Below, one piece after another: positions 25,348 to 33,000 of a DNA stretch of 64,000 nucleotides (within the stretch, counting starts at the first letter, position 1; each line of letters opens with the position of its first letter). The position numbers were made by a program, and so were the translations under genes. Below the pieces are notes generated by a model that did no database searches, was not told the DNA's origin, and saw nothing but the letters and a program-made list of their open reading frames with translations. This DNA comes from Carnobacterium_A antarcticum (GTDB lineage: Bacteria; Bacillota; Bacilli; Lactobacillales; Carnobacteriaceae): NCBI RefSeq assembly GCF_042658365.1, contig NZ_JBHSQC010000025.1. The stretch is one strand, 5' to 3'.

Positions 25348-26625
25348 TTATTCGCCTACCATACCATCATTGTCACGATCGTCCATGTACGGGTATAACC
25401 AGTGATCGCTGTAGAGCGGCATTGAGAAACCTGCGTCTTTAGCTTCTTGAATAGTTACTTTACCATTTCCATTTGCATCCACAGAATTTACATCTCCACC
25501 TGACGGAGCTTCTTCAACTACTGGTTCTTCTGGAACTTCTTCAATAGCGGGTTCTTCCACAACCGTTTCTTCTTTTACGACAGGTTCGTCGGACAAGCTA
25601 TCACCAGTAGCGTAGTCGAGTGTTACACCTGGTTGGATATTTGGAACATAAATATGAAATTGTAATCCTTCTCCGTTGTCTTCAATGGAGAATCCTTCCA
25701 TATATATACCAGAGGCTAATAAATTATTTCCTTCAAAGTATGGGGTTACACGATAACGTACATGGTTATCCGTAGTTTCCACATAATTAGCCACGAAATT
25801 TTCAAACGGTAACATTCCTTCAACATTAAAATAACGTGTACCGGTTATCAAATTATTTGCACCATCATAACCTGTTAGTTGATGTCCAATTAAATGGCTG
25901 CGGTTATACAACCAACCACCAGAAACGTTTGCATACTCTTCTTGTTCCCATCCAGTTGGATAAACATCGGATATATTCCCACGTTCTTCAGCTGGCATTG
26001 ATTCAGTACCCAGAACCGCATTTGCTGCAGTCACACGTTTAAAAGAATCCATTTCTCCATATTCATCCCATGCCTCAGTTGAACTGATATCTTCATTCGT
26101 AAACAGTGGAACATTGCCGTTTACTTCTACATAGGCAGCTCCATCGGGAATGCTTGGTGCAGTGCCTTGAATTTCTACAGTTTTCTTCTCTAACTCTTCT
26201 TTAGCTTCTTTTTCGGCTGTGGCGGTTGATTCAGCCTCTGCTTTTTTACGCTCTTCTTCTTTTGACTCAGATTCAGCCTTTTCTTTAGCTTTCTCTTCCT
26301 CTTCTTTCTTCTGTTTACTTTCTTCCATTGCAGCAAGTTCTTCCTCGTTTGAACTCTCAATAGATTCAGAAGAGGATTCTTCTACCGTAGCGACGTCAGC
26401 ATCTGATTCAGCATTTACTCCACTAATTCCAATTACGAAAAAGCTCATGATTGCTAAACAGATTGAAATGGTCGAATAGTCTTTGTTAGGCCTTTTCTTT
26501 TTGAAATACCAAATACCGATACACGCGCCAATAAATACTAGTCCTGCAAGATCTCCTAACATGATTGTAATAACAGTTGCGAGTACCAATCCAATCCAAA
26601 CCTTTTTATTTTTAAATATTCCCAC
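25348..26625 (-). CDS. Membrane-anchored DNA/RNA non-specific endonuclease
   Basis: A 425-residue protein with two N-terminal membrane helices (about residues 8-42 and 55-72), a long E/K/S-rich charged linker (75-150), and a nuclease domain of the DNA/RNA non-specific (EndA/Sda1-type) family. The catalytic histidine is in NRSHLIGHQLTG (about residue 244), with NLITGTRYFNVEGM and FENFV following. A proline/glutamate stalk leads to a C-terminal EF-hand-like DANGNGKVTIQE and an Excalibur-like DDRDNDGMVGE. Start GTG 26625 has GGAGG ten bases upstream. Likely surface nuclease. Confidence 0.85.
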   Translation of the reverse strand: MGIFKNKKVWIGLVLATVITIMLGDLAGLVFIGACIGIWYFKKKRPNKDYSTISICLAIMSFFVIGISGVNAESDADVATVEESSSESIESSNEEELAAMEESKQKKEEEEKAKEKAESESKEEERKKAEAESTATAEKEAKEELEKKTVEIQGTAPSIPDGAAYVEVNGNVPLFTNEDISSTEAWDEYGEMDSFKRVTAANAVLGTESMPAEERGNISDVYPTGWEQEEYANVSGGWLYNRSHLIGHQLTGYDGANNLITGTRYFNVEGMLPFENFVANYVETTDNHVRYRVTPYFEGNNLLASGIYMEGFSIEDNGEGLQFHIYVPNIQPGVTLDYATGDSLSDEPVVKEETVVEEPAIEEVPEEPVVEEAPSGGDVNSVDANGNGKVTIQEAKDAGFSMPLYSDHWLYPYMDDRDNDGMVGE

Positions 26626-26772
26626 CCTTACCACTCCTCCAATATGTAGTTTTCAAATAACTATATTTTTATTATATCATTTGATATTTTTTAAACTGTG
26701 AACCTTTTGTGTCATAAAACAGGTTATTAGTAATCGCGAACTGAATAGATGTTTAAAAAAGAGCAAAAAAAT

Positions 26773-26800
26773 AACCCTACCTCAATTAAGAGATAGGGTT
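26773..26800 (-). terminator. Terminator at the end of the phage lysis/late operon
   Basis: AACCCTATCTC / GAGGTAGGGTT stem on the minus strand with a six-base loop, then ATTTTTTTG. It lies eight bases past the endolysin stop and closes the late transcript. Confidence 0.85.
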
Positions 26801-26807
26801 TTGTTGC

Positions 26808-27782
26808 TTATTTAACTTTAACAGCATCCCAATCATAGATTTCTCCACGGAACGTTCCGCTATCGATATACAAAACATTTCCTTCGCGATATCTAACGGA
26901 ATATTCTGGAGTTCTCATGTCATCCGTGATCTTGGCGCCACCAACCCAGTTCGTTGCCTTTGGACCACGCAACTTGATGATGTCATCTTTTTGGATGTCG
27001 TTGCTTCGAGCATATTCGATGTCATGTTCGTAAACATTGCCACCCCAATCAGCGCCCACCGGCTTAATGTATATTGTTCCGTCTACGTTTAACCAGTTAA
27101 CAATATACTCAGACTTGAAGCTGCTGATAGTAAAGTTTGAACTTCCTTTCCACGACTTAGCACCAGATGTTAACCGTACCTTGTCGCCTACTTTGAATTT
27201 CTTAGACCGTTTATCTGCTGTCACTGTTGCTTCCTCCTTTTGTGCTGGTTTAGATGCGATAGTCGTATTCAAGATATCTTGCACTAGTTCCTTAGCCACT
27301 TTGTCGTAGTTCGCTTTGAAGTAATCCATGTTTGCTTTATTTGTGATAAAACACAATTCAACTAGACGATAAGAAATACCGCGTTTGGCAAAAGTGTTCA
27401 AGTTTAATAAGTCATTGCGATTGTCGAACATAGTATTAGCTCTTAATCCAAAGTTGCGTTTGACGGTTTCCCCTAAACGTTTATCTAGCGCATCCGGATT
27501 AAATCCTTTAGCGATAATGATGTGTCCGCCTTTAGCTGAAGCACCAGCTGCGTCTAAGTGTAATTCGATAATATCCTTATAACCGCTGATAGTGCTCGCT
27601 TCACGGTTGGCGTACATATCTTGTTCGTAAAAATCAATTTTACCAGCTGCGTATTTTTTCAAAGAAACTAAAAACTGGCCACGCAACCATTCGGCTTCAC
27701 TTGTACCGTTCCCAACTGCTCCTGGATCATATCCACCTTTTTTATTTTTACCGTGACCTAAACTAATTAATAAGTTACTCAT
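26808..27782 (-). CDS. Phage endolysin, N-acetylmuramoyl-L-alanine amidase
   Basis: A 324-residue lysin. Residues 1-175 form an Amidase_3 zinc amidase: metal ligands H10 (SLGHG), a Glu in SEAEWLRG and H74 (IELHLDA), with catalytic E141 (LVELCFITN). A linker leads to two SH3-like cell-wall-binding repeats (about 195-255, KVGDKVRLTSGAKSWKG, and 262-324, KDDIIKLRGPKATNWVGG). It cuts the MurNAc-L-Ala bond. No signal peptide, so export depends on the holin encoded directly before it. Confidence 0.93.
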   Translation of the reverse strand: MSNLLISLGHGKNKKGGYDPGAVGNGTSEAEWLRGQFLVSLKKYAAGKIDFYEQDMYANREASTISGYKDIIELHLDAAGASAKGGHIIIAKGFNPDALDKRLGETVKRNFGLRANTMFDNRNDLLNLNTFAKRGISYRLVELCFITNKANMDYFKANYDKVAKELVQDILNTTIASKPAQKEEATVTADKRSKKFKVGDKVRLTSGAKSWKGSSNFTISSFKSEYIVNWLNVDGTIYIKPVGADWGGNVYEHDIEYARSNDIQKDDIIKLRGPKATNWVGGAKITDDMRTPEYSVRYREGNVLYIDSGTFRGEIYDWDAVKVK

Positions 27783-27784
27783 TT

Positions 27785-28066
27785 TTATTTATCTCCTTTC
27801 GCTAATGCAAAACTATTCTTTATGCCTTCATATAGCCCACTTGCTGAAGCTCCACTTAAAAAACCTGCTAATGTATAGATAGCTATGTTCTGATTGAAAA
27901 CACTACTTAAAATAGCCCCCGTTAGCATACCGATGACGATAGACAATAGCGGTAAATATTTGACGTTAACCACTTCTAATTGTTTAACCACTTGAATAGC
28001 AATAGCGATAATCGGAGCTAATAGTATTGCCGCCCCAATCGCATTGTTCATAATTTCTTCCATCAT
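27785..28066 (-). CDS. Phage holin
   Basis: A 93-residue protein with two or three membrane segments (about residues 8-25, 36-58, 63-82) and a short charged C-terminus (SFALAKGDK), placed two bases before the amidase gene. Size and topology fit class I/II holins of Firmicutes siphophages (A118-like), which form the membrane lesion that releases the endolysin. Exact Pfam family not certain. Its start overlaps the preceding stop by four bases. Confidence 0.8.
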   Translation of the reverse strand: MMEEIMNNAIGAAILLAPIIAIAIQVVKQLEVVNVKYLPLLSIVIGMLTGAILSSVFNQNIAIYTLAGFLSGASASGLYEGIKNSFALAKGDK

Positions 28067-28353
28067 TGTTCCCTACCTTCTTTTAATTTTCTGATAATTT
28101 TTTCTAATTTAGTTTTGTCGCGTTTCATTCCCTCGATAATGTTTTTCAAGTTTTCATTCTCGCCTTTTTCCAGTTCCAATTCGGCATAGGCTTCTTTCAA
28201 CTTGGCGTCTATGCGTTCAATTTCTTTATAAGCTCTGTCCAGCAAATCAATATCTGTCTTCTCTTTCCCACTTTTACGTGTGAAAAAAGCAGATAACAAA
28301 CCCGCTGCTCCTCCTCCCCCGATCAATAAGACCAGTAACTGCTCAAGCGTCAT
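28063..28353 (-). CDS. Phage lysis-module protein with TM helix and coiled coil
   Basis: A 96-residue protein: one N-terminal membrane segment (residues 3-24, glycine-rich LLIGGGGAAGLL), then an uninterrupted charged coiled coil (34-95). This membrane-plus-coiled-coil layout is common just before holin genes and could be a spanin-like or holin-modulating protein, but no function is established. It overlaps the genes on both sides. Confidence 0.7.
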   Translation of the reverse strand: MTLEQLLVLLIGGGGAAGLLSAFFTRKSGKEKTDIDLLDRAYKEIERIDAKLKEAYAELELEKGENENLKNIIEGMKRDKTKLEKIIRKLKEGREQ

Positions 28354-28759
28354 ATTTATAGTCCCCTTTCGAAGAGACTCTCAAACAAGCTACCAATACA
28401 AAAATCATGAAAATGTAATAGGGGTCTGGGTAACCTGTGCCAAAAGAATAAGTTATGCTGACAAATGAGAGTCCGCCCCAAATGGCGCTTAACATCCAAA
28501 TAGATATTTTTTTAAGATACTTGTTTCGAGAAATAAGCCCAACTAGCTTGATTACTCCAGCAAACAAAAGAAATAAACCTATACCCTTTTCAGGTAGCTT
28601 ACTTAGATAAGGCTCTGCGTGAGTAACCAAATAGCCATCTATTCTATAAATAAAATCACCGTGCAAGATGCTGACAGTTGCGATCGCATAACCCCAAAAA
28701 TCGCTAGGTCGTTTACTCTTAGCGTGGATTAATTCTTTTTTTAACTTTGTGTTTTCCAT
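28343..28759 (-). CDS. Phage polytopic membrane protein, hypothetical
   Basis: A 138-residue protein with about three or four membrane helices after a basic N-terminus (KLKKELIHAKSKRPSDF). It precedes the coiled-coil lysis protein with an 11-base overlap and so probably belongs to the lysis module. No family recognised; a second holin or antiholin is possible. Confidence 0.65.
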   Translation of the reverse strand: MENTKLKKELIHAKSKRPSDFWGYAIATVSILHGDFIYRIDGYLVTHAEPYLSKLPEKGIGLFLLFAGVIKLVGLISRNKYLKKISIWMLSAIWGGLSFVSITYSFGTGYPDPYYIFMIFVLVACLRVSSKGDYKYDA

Positions 28760-28787
28760 GTTTCACCTCCACCTTTCGGTAAAATAA

Positions 28788-28850
28788 AAAGAGCAACCGG
28801 TTAGGGTAGCTCTTTGGTAATATAAAAAGGCTGCCCGAATAGGCAACCTT
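28788..28850 (-). terminator. Two tandem terminator-like hairpins
   Basis: AAAGAGC / GCTCTTT (28788-28794 with 28809-28815) and AAAGGCTGCC / GGCAACCTTT (about 28826-28850, one mismatch). They lie after the stop of the HTH gene on the minus strand and before the lysis module, insulating the HTH gene at 28862. Confidence 0.65.
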
Positions 28851-28861
28851 TCTCGTGCGTT

Positions 28862-29200
28862 TTAATTGTTTTGTCTGTTTTTATATTCTATAACAGATTC
28901 TTCGTTAACCCTCCAATATCGCCCGGCCTTAGTAGCAACTAATTGATTCTTATCTATCAAATCACGTACCTTATTAATGTTAATCCCCAGTATTTCAGCA
29001 ACTTGTTTTGTCCAAAGCGTATAACGTAAATGGTTGTTCTGAACATCGAACTTTTCTTCTGTTTTTTTTATCTTCTTATCTTCTATTTGGCGAAATTTCT
29101 TTGCAGTTGCTTCTTCTACAATTTTATTTTCTCTATCTCTTTGCGCCGCAATACTTCCTTGTTGAACGTTCAAATACCGTCTGTCAGGTCTATAAGTCAT
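28862..29200 (-). CDS. Helix-turn-helix (excisionase-family) DNA-binding protein
   Basis: A 112-residue protein. The N-terminal half is charged and helical; the C-terminal 50 residues (WTKQVAEILGININKVRDLIDKNQLVATKAGRYWRVNEESV) form a winged-helix MerR/HTH_17 domain of the excisionase type. The start at 29200 has GGAGG six bases upstream; an upstream extension lacks one. A TATAAT (29234-29229) with TGGAGA 17 bases before it suggests its own promoter, and terminators follow, so it is a single-gene unit inserted between tail and lysis modules. Confidence 0.75.
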   Translation of the reverse strand: MTYRPDRRYLNVQQGSIAAQRDRENKIVEEATAKKFRQIEDKKIKKTEEKFDVQNNHLRYTLWTKQVAEILGININKVRDLIDKNQLVATKAGRYWRVNEESVIEYKNRQNN

Positions 29201-29277
29201 AGCATACCTCCGCTCTATTATTATAGAAATTATACCTGATATATTCAAACTTCTCCAGTTCACTTAAGGTAACTAAA

Positions 29278-29311
29278 ACAACAGAGTAACCATTTCTGGC
29301 CACTCTGTTGT
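29278..29311 (-). terminator. Terminator of the 29327 gene
   Basis: ACAACAGAGT pairs perfectly with ACTCTGTTGT (29278-29287 with 29302-29311), followed on the minus strand by TTTTAG. Confidence 0.7.
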
Positions 29312-29326
29312 CTATATTATTAAATT

Positions 29327-29617
29327 TCATTTTATTTCTTCTAAATCTTGGACATCAACCCATCCAAATTTATTGTTATCTAAAAATTGAATGTGAGCTT
29401 TCAGCTCTCCTTTATCTTCATTCTTTTTAAATGATCTGACAACTCCTATTTTATCTCGGTATTTCATTTTTATGTCTTTATAAGGAGAAATTTTATATTC
29501 TTTGTCGATATCTACAGTTACTTCTCTTAATACTTTACCATCATCAGTGATTTCAACTATCACTTTTTTTATTACATCTTCTTCATCTATGCCTACTTTA
29601 AAACCGTATAAAATCAT
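29327..29617 (-). CDS. Hypothetical moron-like phage protein
   Basis: A 96-residue beta-rich charged protein (DKEYKISPYKDIKMKYRDKIGVVRSF) with no recognised family. It has its own promoter (29651-29679) and its own terminator (29278-29311) inside the late region, the arrangement of a moron gene that can be expressed from the prophage. AAAAGAGATG precedes the ATG. Confidence 0.7.
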   Translation of the reverse strand: MILYGFKVGIDEEDVIKKVIVEITDDGKVLREVTVDIDKEYKISPYKDIKMKYRDKIGVVRSFKKNEDKGELKAHIQFLDNNKFGWVDVQDLEEIK

Positions 29618-29650
29618 TCATTTCATCTCTTTTCTTTATAGTATACTTAA

Positions 29651-29679
29651 AATATAACTATAAAGGTCTAGTTTTTCAA
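29651..29679 (-). promoter_or_regulatory. Promoter of the moron-like gene
   Basis: TTGAAA (29679-29674) and TATATT (29656-29651) are 17 bases apart, each matching five of six consensus positions. This is stronger than expected inside a phage late operon. Confidence 0.65.
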
Positions 29680-29704
29680 CGTATATATTACACTGTGTAT
29701 ATTA

Positions 29705-29905
29705 TTATCCCGCTAATTCTTTGACTAATTTAGCTTTTACTTGCTCAATAGTACTCCCCTGATTAAATTCCTCAGCTGTTAGCGCCACATTCCCATTAAT
29801 ATAGTTATCTCCCTGATTTACCGTACTAAAGTTAACGACTACCTTGCTTACTTCTCCCTCTGGCGTATATTCGAAATTAATTGTGTAAACTCGTAAATCT
29901 AACAT
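29705..29905 (-). CDS. Small phage tail-region protein, hypothetical
   Basis: A 66-residue protein beginning with beta strands (LRVYTINFEYTPEGEVSKVVVNFSTV) and ending with a helical segment (STIEQVKAKLVKELAG). Genes like this commonly follow the large tail fibre gene in Lactobacillales siphophages; function unknown. It starts two bases beyond the stop of the 47-aa gene. Confidence 0.65.
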   Translation of the reverse strand: MLDLRVYTINFEYTPEGEVSKVVVNFSTVNQGDNYINGNVALTAEEFNQGSTIEQVKAKLVKELAG

Positions 29906-29906
29906 A

Positions 29907-30050
29907 TTATTTCACTTCTCCTTTTTCTTCTTTATTTTCGGTCGCTTTTAATTCCTCTAGCTCTACTTGCAAAGTGGCTACTGCGATTTTAAGATTAGCT
30001 ACTTCCATTGCATACTCACTGATTACTGATTGAACTACTTTTTCATTCAT
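29907..30050 (-). CDS. 47-aa coiled-coil phage protein
   Basis: A short frame starting MNEKVVQSVISEYAMEVAN and ending EEKGEVK. It is one continuous amphipathic helix with heptads of V/I/L. It starts three bases after the stop of the big tail gene and ends two bases before the next start, so the tight packing supports it as real. XkdX-like or baseplate-associated small proteins often occupy this slot; no function is shown. Confidence 0.65.
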   Translation of the reverse strand: MNEKVVQSVISEYAMEVANLKIAVATLQVELEELKATENKEEKGEVK

Positions 30051-30053
30051 TTA

Positions 30054-33000
30054 TTATTTCCCCATTTCTAATATTTTTGTTTCTAACTCTTTTATCTTTT
30101 CTTCTAATTCATCATTTTTGAACGCTAATTCTTGAACGCCTTTACTATTCAGCATGATTTGCCTACTGCTATCAATTCCGTAATAGTCGTCTTCTTCTTC
30201 AAAAACCATTAGCTCAGGTGTGTCCTGTGCAATTAAACCAAATTGATTGCCAGATGGCTTATCGCTGTCTTTCCAGTAATATTCCACAAAGTTCCAATTT
30301 TTAATGGAATCCAAAACGATTCTTTCAGTTTCGACTATATCTTTCTTCAGTCGTCTATCTGATTGGTTCGATATGCTGTTACCGTCCATGTTTAAAGTTC
30401 TTCTGATTACAGCCTGATTCTGAGTAATAACTACTGTATTGAAAGTACTACTTCCATTAGTCCAACCTAAGTTAAGCTGAATTGGTGCTAAAATGTTCAT
30501 TGAGCCGTCGCCTGCTTGTACTATACGGTTGGAAGAACCACCCCACATGATATCTTTAACGCCATTAATACTTGAAGCTCCTTGTATATGATTACCGTTG
30601 AAGTGTACCTGCTTTGAAAACTGAGTTCCCCAATTCGATATAATCAGGCTATTGCTTGTAATTGTCCCGTTTGTATATCCCATATTTATTTGAGCCGGTG
30701 ACATTATATTAAGAATATTATCTGTACCTTGTACAATACGGTTTGAAGTGTTATGGAATAGAATATCTTGTACGCCGTTTATATGAGCAGCATTTTTAAC
30801 TGTATTACCACCGACATTTAATGTTGAACGCAAGTTTAAATCCGTCCAAACATCTACGAATGGCGCTAGTCCATCTTGTCCGCCACCCATTGACATTCTG
30901 TAATAGAATGAACCACTAGAGTTAACTCCGAGTGAGACACCGTTATAAGAACTTATCTCGATACGGGCATCTCCTGAGTTATATTTAACTGAAGCATTAC
31001 CACCAGATTCAAAGTAAATACCATCCTGTGTATATCTAGCCGTTTTGCCTAAAACATTAAGCTCTAAACCGACACCGCTCAGTTTGAACATTGAGCGTAC
31101 AGAACCATTATTTTGTAAGTTCTCAGCATAGATGGTATCAGGGTTAATTTTCATGAATGTGCCACCATATGAATGGGTAAATGTACCGTTCATAGCTAAC
31201 TCTCCGCTGGTCAGAACTGCATTCCCTTTATTTCTTATCGCCCCGTCGTAGCTATAATCAAACGGTGATACTATTTTTATACCTGTCATTGTTCCAGTAG
31301 TAATTTGACTAGCATCTAAGTTGATTAATTTAACATTAGCAGCGTTAATGGTTCCAGCCGTTATTTTGTCAGCCGCTAAAGCCGTTATAGCAGCACTTGG
31401 AATAAATGCTTTTCCTGAAAAAGTAACAGTAGCAGCATCTAAATAAAGTTTGCCTGTCTGAATTAAAATGTTGCCTGATTGTAAGTTAATTTGAGAAAGT
31501 AATTCCCCCGCCTCAACAACCTTTTCCCAAGCTAGCCATGCTGTACTCGCCGCATTACTTACTCTTTGATAAACCCCGTCAGCAGATTCAGCCGTTTGGG
31601 TAACAAGCCCACCACTGCTACCACTCCAAGGTACTTTAGTAGTTAGCTGAACATAGGTAGAAGAGCCTGGCGCACCTACAACAGTTCTTGTTTTAAACTC
31701 CCTGACTTCTTGATTAGGGTAGTTCGTAAAATACCAAGATGGAATTTGATTTGTTGCCCTAGTGTCTTTGATTTTCTTGTCTAAAAGAATAGCATCCGTA
31801 ACATCTTTAGCGACTACTCTCAAATTAATAGCACTGTCTAGCTGGGTCATCTTACTGTTATAAGTTGCGGATTCCACTTTAGAGCTGATTTGAGTTGATA
31901 GCTGAGTGATTTGCGACTTATCCGCCTTACTTGCTACAGTCGTTTGAATACCGTTAATATTTGCATCTATAGAAGTAAACTTATCTATAGTCGTATAGTC
32001 CATATCAGTAACATCGTATGCTGTCGAATATGCTAAGAACCATTCTACAGGATTAGCTACTGTGCCAACTGCACCACTAAGATAAAAGTGCCCACTGTTT
32101 GAAAATGAGCCAGTGCTTCCGCATTGAATTACTCTAATGTACTCTTCGTATTTACCTGTGCCGACATTTGAGGTAATTATTTTATCTGAATTACCTGTAC
32201 CCATAGCGTTTGAGGCGGTTAAAAGCGTATATCCAACAGGTATTTTTGCAATAATTCTGATAACAAATTTAGCATTTGCTCTTCCGTCGACTCTTTGGAT
32301 AAACCCACCAATTCCTGGAGAGGCTGTTCCTGTTGTCCTTACTTGTAAAGCATGAGTCGATGTTGTAGGTGCATCAGATGGTTTTGCTATGCGTGTAACT
32401 GTAACCGTACCATTTCCAGAGTTATTATATAGAGTAATACCGTTATTACCTTTCCTGAAAGTGGGGTCAGTGTGTAGCATTTTTCCGTTTGACATTGCTT
32501 GAGCTAAACTAGCAGCCGTATCAACAGCGTTACTAACCTGTGTAATTTGAGTACTTAAACCATTAGCTGTAGCGTTTAAGGTAGTCTGATTCACATAGTT
32601 TTTACCAGCTACCAAACTATCAACTTGCGCTGAGGTTAATCTAGCTGAAATAGCTGTAGCGTTTGCGCTAATCTGATTGGTATGAGTATTTACGGTTCCA
32701 GTTAAAGTATTGACTGCACTAGCCTCCGCTTTAAGTTTTAAACCATCAGCGTTTGCCTTAATGTCAGTCGTATGCTTATCTACAGTACCCTTAACCGTAT
32801 CAACTAGGGTTTTATCTGCCTTTAGTCCTAACCCGTCTGAGGTAGCCTTAATTTGACTGGTATGTGTGTTTACAGTGCCATTAATGGTATCGACTAAAGA
32901 CTTTTCAGCCTTTAAAGCAAGCCCATCTGAAGTAGCTTTAATTTGTGCGGTATGAGTATCAACCGTACCTTTTACAGTATCTACAAGACTTTTATCCGCT

